DNA from: JAXDBW01 sp034678405
GTDB taxonomy: Bacteria; Patescibacteriota; Patescibacteriia; UBA10025; JAHIVO01
Assembly (NCBI GenBank): GCA_034678405.1
Contig: JAXDBW010000058.1
Location: 1 to 33,416, forward strand
Direction: 5' to 3'
DNA length: 33,416 bases
Shown in pieces: positions 30,717 to 33,416 of the stretch. The translations under genes and the position numbers were made by a program. The notes under the pieces were generated by a model. That model had not been told where the DNA came from. It saw only the letters and a program-made list of their open reading frames with translations, and ran no database searches. Within the stretch, counting starts at the first letter, position 1. Each line of letters begins with the position of its first letter.

Positions 30717-31649
30717 TTAGCTTTCGGGATGGTCGGCGAGATATTTCTCGGCATCCAGGGCGGCCATGCACCCGAGACCTGCGGCCGTGACGGCTTGGCG
30801 ATACTTCCAGTCCTGCACATCGCCGCCGGTGAAGACACCCTCGACGGATGTTTTGGTGTTATCCGTGACAGCAATATAGCCCTTGGTCAGTTCGAGCGCG
30901 TCACCGAGGAAATCAGTATTTGGTTTGTGGCCGATGGCGACAAACAGTCCCTGCACGTTGATGTCTTCAGTCTCGCCGGTATCTGTATGTTTGATGCGTA
31001 CGCCGGCCACCGACGTATCGCCCAGCACTTCCTGTGTCTCAACATTAAACAGCATGGTAATCTTGGGGTTGTCCTTCGCCCGCTGTTTCATGATGGCACT
31101 GGCAGCCATGTCTGATTCTGCTCCACGAACGAGCACCGTCACCGACTTTGCGAACTTAGTGAGGAACGTCGCCTCTTCCATGGCGGTATCACCGCCACCG
31201 ACGACGGCGATGTCTTTTTCTTTGAAGAAGAAACCATCGCATGTCGCACAGGCCGAGACCCCTTTGCCCCGGAGTTTCTGCTCGCTCTCGAGCCCTAGCC
31301 ATTTCGCACTGGCGCCCGTCGCCACGATGACGGTCCGCGCTTGGTAGGTATCATCTCCCGCTACGACGGTAAATGGTTGCTTGGTAAAATCAACTGACGT
31401 GACGCTGGCTTGGACAATCTCTGCGCCATAGCGCTCTGCTTGTTTGGTCATCCGATCCATGAGCTCCGGACCATTAATCTCCTCGGGAAACCCCGGGTAG
31501 TTACCGATGTCTGTGGTGGTCATCAGCTGACCACCCGGTTCTGGTCCCGCGATGATGATCGGTTTCAGAGACGCGCGACCGAGATAGATACCGGCGGTCA
31601 GACCAGCTGGCCCCGCGCCAATGATAATAACATCATGTATGTCTGCCAT
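30717..31649 (-). CDS. trxB: Thioredoxin reductase
   Basis: Reduces thioredoxin with NADPH via FAD. The 310-residue length is typical. Seen are the FAD loop GAGPAGLTAG (11-20), the active-site redox pair Cys134-Ala-Thr-Cys137, the NADPH loop VVGGGDTA, and the C-terminal GVFTGGDV. It starts 11 nt after the trxA stop, so trxA and trxB are co-transcribed. Confidence 0.97.
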   Translation of the reverse strand: MADIHDVIIIGAGPAGLTAGIYLGRASLKPIIIAGPEPGGQLMTTTDIGNYPGFPEEINGPELMDRMTKQAERYGAEIVQASVTSVDFTKQPFTVVAGDDTYQARTVIVATGASAKWLGLESEQKLRGKGVSACATCDGFFFKEKDIAVVGGGDTAMEEATFLTKFAKSVTVLVRGAESDMAASAIMKQRAKDNPKITMLFNVETQEVLGDTSVAGVRIKHTDTGETEDINVQGLFVAIGHKPNTDFLGDALELTKGYIAVTDNTKTSVEGVFTGGDVQDWKYRQAVTAAGLGCMAALDAEKYLADHPES

Positions 31650-31660
31650 GGTCGTATCGC

Positions 31661-31984
31661 TTAACCAATTGCGTTATTGAGCTCTCTGACCAGGGTGTCT
31701 TTTTGCTGGACGCCGATCGCATTCCAGACGATTTCACCACCCTTAAAAAGGGCGATGGTCGGGATGCTCATCACGCCATACTGCTGCGCCTTCTGCGGAT
31801 TCTCATCCACTTCGAGTTTGGCAACTTTTGCTTTGCCATCAAATTCGTTAGCGACTTCCTCGAGGATGGGAGCCTGCATTTTGCATGGACCACACCACTC
31901 AGCCCAAAAATCTACCAACACCGGGGTGTCAGATTTGAGCACTTCGTCATCGAAGTTTTGGTCAGTCAGAGTGACTTCTGCCAT
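31661..31984 (-). CDS. trxA: Thioredoxin
   Basis: Small disulfide reductase with the active site WCGPC (Cys31, Cys34), the buried Asp25, and the cis-Pro in SIPT. At 107 residues it is the standard cytosolic form. It has no signal peptide. It lies between the CsoR/CstR-like repressor (118 nt upstream, AT-rich gap) and trxB, with no Shine-Dalgarno. Confidence 0.97.
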   Translation of the reverse strand: MAEVTLTDQNFDDEVLKSDTPVLVDFWAEWCGPCKMQAPILEEVANEFDGKAKVAKLEVDENPQKAQQYGVMSIPTIALFKGGEIVWNAIGVQQKDTLVRELNNAIG

Positions 31985-32102
31985 AGGTTTATATAATTAT
32001 TAATTATGTAATTACTAATTTCTACTGAATGTCCAATACCCCAACGCCTGAAAGGGAATGCATTACACGCTCATTAGAAATTAGAAATTCGTCATTATCC
32101 GC
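31985..32102 (-). other. AT-rich leader between the repressor gene and trxA
   Basis: The gap contains several TAAT/ATTA runs, an inverted pair (TAATTTCT near 32014 and AGAAATTA near 32075), and a possible weak TTGGAC/TAATTA promoter, but none is convincing. No gene is seen. Confidence 0.4.
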
Positions 32103-32357
32103 TTACGTGTATTTAAATAATGTTTCTGCGACTTTGTGCAGTCGCTTCACCTCATTTTTATTCTTGGACTTGAGGCAGCTTTGTGTTTCGTCCTCGAGGA
32201 GCTTGATCGTCAGCCGCTCAATTGATGACCGCGCAGCCATGAGCTGCATGACCACATCCTCACAGGAGCGGCATTCGCTGATCATCCGTTCGACCCCATC
32301 GAGCTGCCCCTGCGCTCGGTGGAGTTGGTTAATGAGTTGTTTATCGGTGTCAGTCAT
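32103..32357 (-). CDS. CsoR/RcnR/CstR-family thiol or metal-responsive repressor
   Basis: The family (DUF156) forms all-helical tetramers that release DNA on binding Cu(I), Ni or persulfide. At 84 residues it is typical. The conserved Cys32 and Cys61 are 29 residues apart, as in CsoR and CstR. In CsoR a His stands four residues before the second Cys; here it is Glu57, and Cys29 is an extra cysteine. Loss of the His fits a CstR-like persulfide sensor better than a copper sensor (inference). A CCCC/GGGG palindrome over its own -10 and downstream trxA/trxB support autoregulation and a redox role. Confidence 0.88.
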   Translation of the reverse strand: MTDTDKQLINQLHRAQGQLDGVERMISECRSCEDVVMQLMAARSSIERLTIKLLEDETQSCLKSKNKNEVKRLHKVAETLFKYT

Positions 32358-32359
32358 AG

Positions 32360-32380
32360 ATATACCCCCTAGGGGTATAT
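32360..32380. promoter_or_regulatory. Palindromic operator of the CsoR/CstR-like repressor
   Basis: A palindrome of TATACCCC and GGGGTATA around the centre, flanked by A/T, overlaps the -10 (32377-32382) and lies just before the ATG. This matches the GC-tract flanked by AT of known CsoR-family operators. It probably mediates autorepression. Confidence 0.8.
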
Positions 32381-32405
32381 TACCATGTGCCTATCTCGTT
32401 GTCAA
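32377..32405 (-). promoter_or_regulatory. Promoter of the repressor gene (extended -10)
   Basis: TTGACA (32400-32405), a 17-nt spacer and TAATAT (32377-32382) with TGG just upstream. The -35 lies at the 3' end of the DNPH1-like gene. Confidence 0.85.
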
Positions 32406-32813
32406 CCCCGCCATGAACGTTTTGATAAGTGAGGGAAGCTCAGTGACTTTTGTATAGTACTTCGTGGTGATTATCTCATCGCCGACGATCATGCCAGATA
32501 ACGTCCGATGATCACCCCTATACAAACAAAAAACCGGAATGCCCATCGCTCGCGCTTGACCTATTTCATACCCCACGCCGAGAGACGGCGTCGTCACTTC
32601 AGCCACCACCACGTCCGCTGACCGCAGGTACCCCATGTCTCTGTAAAAAATTTCTTTTTCGGTTAGGTTCATTTCTCCGCTCTGCGTAATCGCATCATTC
32701 CCAATATGCTCTGTCAGAACTTCACCATACAGTTTTAGCTCATCAATTATAATTTTGTATATTGCGACGTCGGCTCGCCCCGCACGAATCGATCCAGAAA
32801 AATAAATTTTCAT
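32391..32813 (-). CDS. DNPH1/RCL-like 2'-deoxynucleoside 5'-phosphate N-hydrolase
   Basis: The family, related to nucleoside 2-deoxyribosyltransferases, breaks the N-glycosidic bond of deoxynucleoside monophosphates and so can clean up damaged nucleotides. The 140-residue length and the motifs MKIYFSGSIRAGR (phosphate-binding), LTEHIG, and AEVTTPSLGVGYEIG with the likely catalytic Glu83 match. I cannot separate hydrolase from transferase activity. Its start overlaps the stop of the HAD-like gene by 4 nt (ATGA), so the two form an operon. Confidence 0.85.
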   Translation of the reverse strand: MKIYFSGSIRAGRADVAIYKIIIDELKLYGEVLTEHIGNDAITQSGEMNLTEKEIFYRDMGYLRSADVVVAEVTTPSLGVGYEIGQARAMGIPVFCLYRGDHRTLSGMIVGDEIITTKYYTKVTELPSLIKTFMAGLTTR

Positions 32814-33196
32814 GATGCATTGAGTTCTAAAAACTTCTTTAGCCCTTCGAGATCTTTTTTAGCGTCGTCATAATGATACGCATTGATCCCAGCCGAGCGA
32901 GCAGAGGCAATCGCCTCGAAGTCATGTTCGAAGTAGACGACATCACTCGCCCTTAAATTATTCTGCTCAAGCATTCGCAAATAATATTCTGGATCAGATT
33001 TTTCTGGATCGTGTTTCAGAGTAAAGAATGGGTATGGCGCCTGATCGAGCTTAAACATTTTTATCTGCTCGTCGTTGGCCCCGGTCAGTATGAGCTTCGG
33101 GTTAGGGAACTCCTCGAGCATGTTGCGCATGGCTTCAAAAATATTTCCCTCTGTATCAATAAAGCAATGCACAGCATCAACCAATATTGTTTTCAT
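32810..33196 (-). CDS. HAD-like protein with degenerate catalytic motif
   Basis: The fold resembles small HAD-superfamily phosphatases: strand 1 ILVDAV, motif II LTGAND, a Lys-containing segment (KHDPEKSDPEYY), and motif IV-like VVYFEHDFEAIASARSAG. The usual DxD of motif I is D-A-V here (Asp7, Val9), so the second Asp is missing and ordinary phosphatase activity is doubtful. The ATG at 33196 is chosen (128 aa) over a TTG at 33205. Overlaps the DNPH1-like gene by 4 nt, suggesting linked roles in nucleotide metabolism (inference). Confidence 0.7.
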   Translation of the reverse strand: MKTILVDAVHCFIDTEGNIFEAMRNMLEEFPNPKLILTGANDEQIKMFKLDQAPYPFFTLKHDPEKSDPEYYLRMLEQNNLRASDVVYFEHDFEAIASARSAGINAYHYDDAKKDLEGLKKFLELNAS

Positions 33197-33230
33197 AAAT
33201 AGCAAAAAAATAAACGGCTCTCACTTTTAT

Positions 33231-33259
33231 AGTATACACGTTTATATTCTTAAGGTTAA
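33231..33259 (-). promoter_or_regulatory. Promoter of the HAD-like and DNPH1-like genes
   Basis: TTAACC (33254-33259), a 17-nt spacer and TATACT (33231-33236). The leader is about 30 nt. Confidence 0.6.
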
Positions 33260-33416
33260 TTCATTGCGGACCCCACGAACTTGCTCATCCCGCGACGCTG
33301 AAGTGCGCACAAATCGTAGCAGTGAGCGCAGTGTAACGAGCAAGCTGCGTGACGATGCGGAGCATGCAGCGGCGCGGAAAGCGGAACCGTTGCGCCGGGT
33401 GGAGCGGAGTCAATGC
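33260..33416. other. GC-rich, repeat-like intergenic sequence at the right edge
   Basis: No gene can be supported. The block has recurring words (GAGC, GCGG, AGCGCAG) and an inverted pair CTTGCTC (33280-33286) / GAGCAAG (33338-33344). Two minus frames are open to the edge, but with the atypical composition of a low-complexity repeat. Confidence 0.4.

Noticed and set aside
32103..32357. Copper sensor CsoR
   Set aside because: The His four residues before the second conserved Cys is replaced by Glu57, and no copper transporter or chaperone gene is nearby.
1..33416. tRNA or rRNA genes
   Set aside because: No cloverleaf or rRNA segment was recognised by eye on either strand; a tRNAscan or Infernal run would be decisive.

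Overview
The window looks like a stretch of a Candidate Phyla Radiation (Patescibacteria) chromosome, probably one of the Parcubacteria-like groups. The reasons are the very compact layout, a secretion-type membrane protein (VirB6/TrbL-like) beside a giant secreted protein, small two-component proteins, a DksA-like protein with a degenerate zinc finger, and few Shine-Dalgarno sites. Conserved genes (leuS, gdhA, trxB) contain no in-frame TGA, so ordinary code 11 fits and a Gracilibacteria/Absconditabacteria code does not. The lineage is an inference; no rRNA or tRNA gene was seen.

Layout. (1) 1-13.48 kb, minus strand: a three-gene envelope operon read from a near-perfect sigma-70 promoter at 13449-13477. 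Its order is a membrane-anchored protein with TSP3-type calcium repeats, then a 3,224-residue cysteine-rich secreted protein with four carbohydrate-binding-like modules, EF-hand/dockerin-like repeats and a C-terminal PKD-like domain, then a VirB6/TrbL-like polytopic protein that runs off the left edge in a Pro/Gly/Thr repeat tail. This is the strongest candidate for an undescribed system: a possible surface or attachment apparatus. (2) 13.49-18.63 kb, minus: translation and RNA-modification genes (ksgA, tsaC, leuS) with a hypothetical gene and a DUF559 endonuclease that sits in a degenerate repeat block. (3) 18.64-20.19 kb, plus: a two-LysM M23 peptidase behind a roughly 130-nt leader, ending in a bidirectional terminator. 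(4) 20.2-23.26 kb, minus: histidine kinase, polytopic membrane protein, double-receiver regulator. (5) 23.4-28.46 kb: small membrane protein, comM, a divergent zinc-ribbon gene, an rsuA/rluB-type pseudouridine synthase, a secreted protein of unknown function, and a CDP-alcohol phosphatidyltransferase, mostly as separate units. (6) 28.46-33.2 kb, minus: dksA-like and lspA, gdhA, a CsoR/CstR-like repressor followed by trxA and trxB, and a DNPH1-like hydrolase with a degenerate HAD-like protein.

Promoters are easy to see. Many have a TGn extended -10 and a TTGAC-type -35. At several genes the -10 lies only 8-9 nt from the start codon, which implies leaderless mRNA. Terminators are often fused to the next promoter. 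The repressor carries the cysteine pair of the CsoR family but lacks its copper-binding histidine. A GGGG/CCCC palindrome overlaps its own -10, and thioredoxin genes follow, which suggests a persulfide or thiol sensor rather than a copper sensor.
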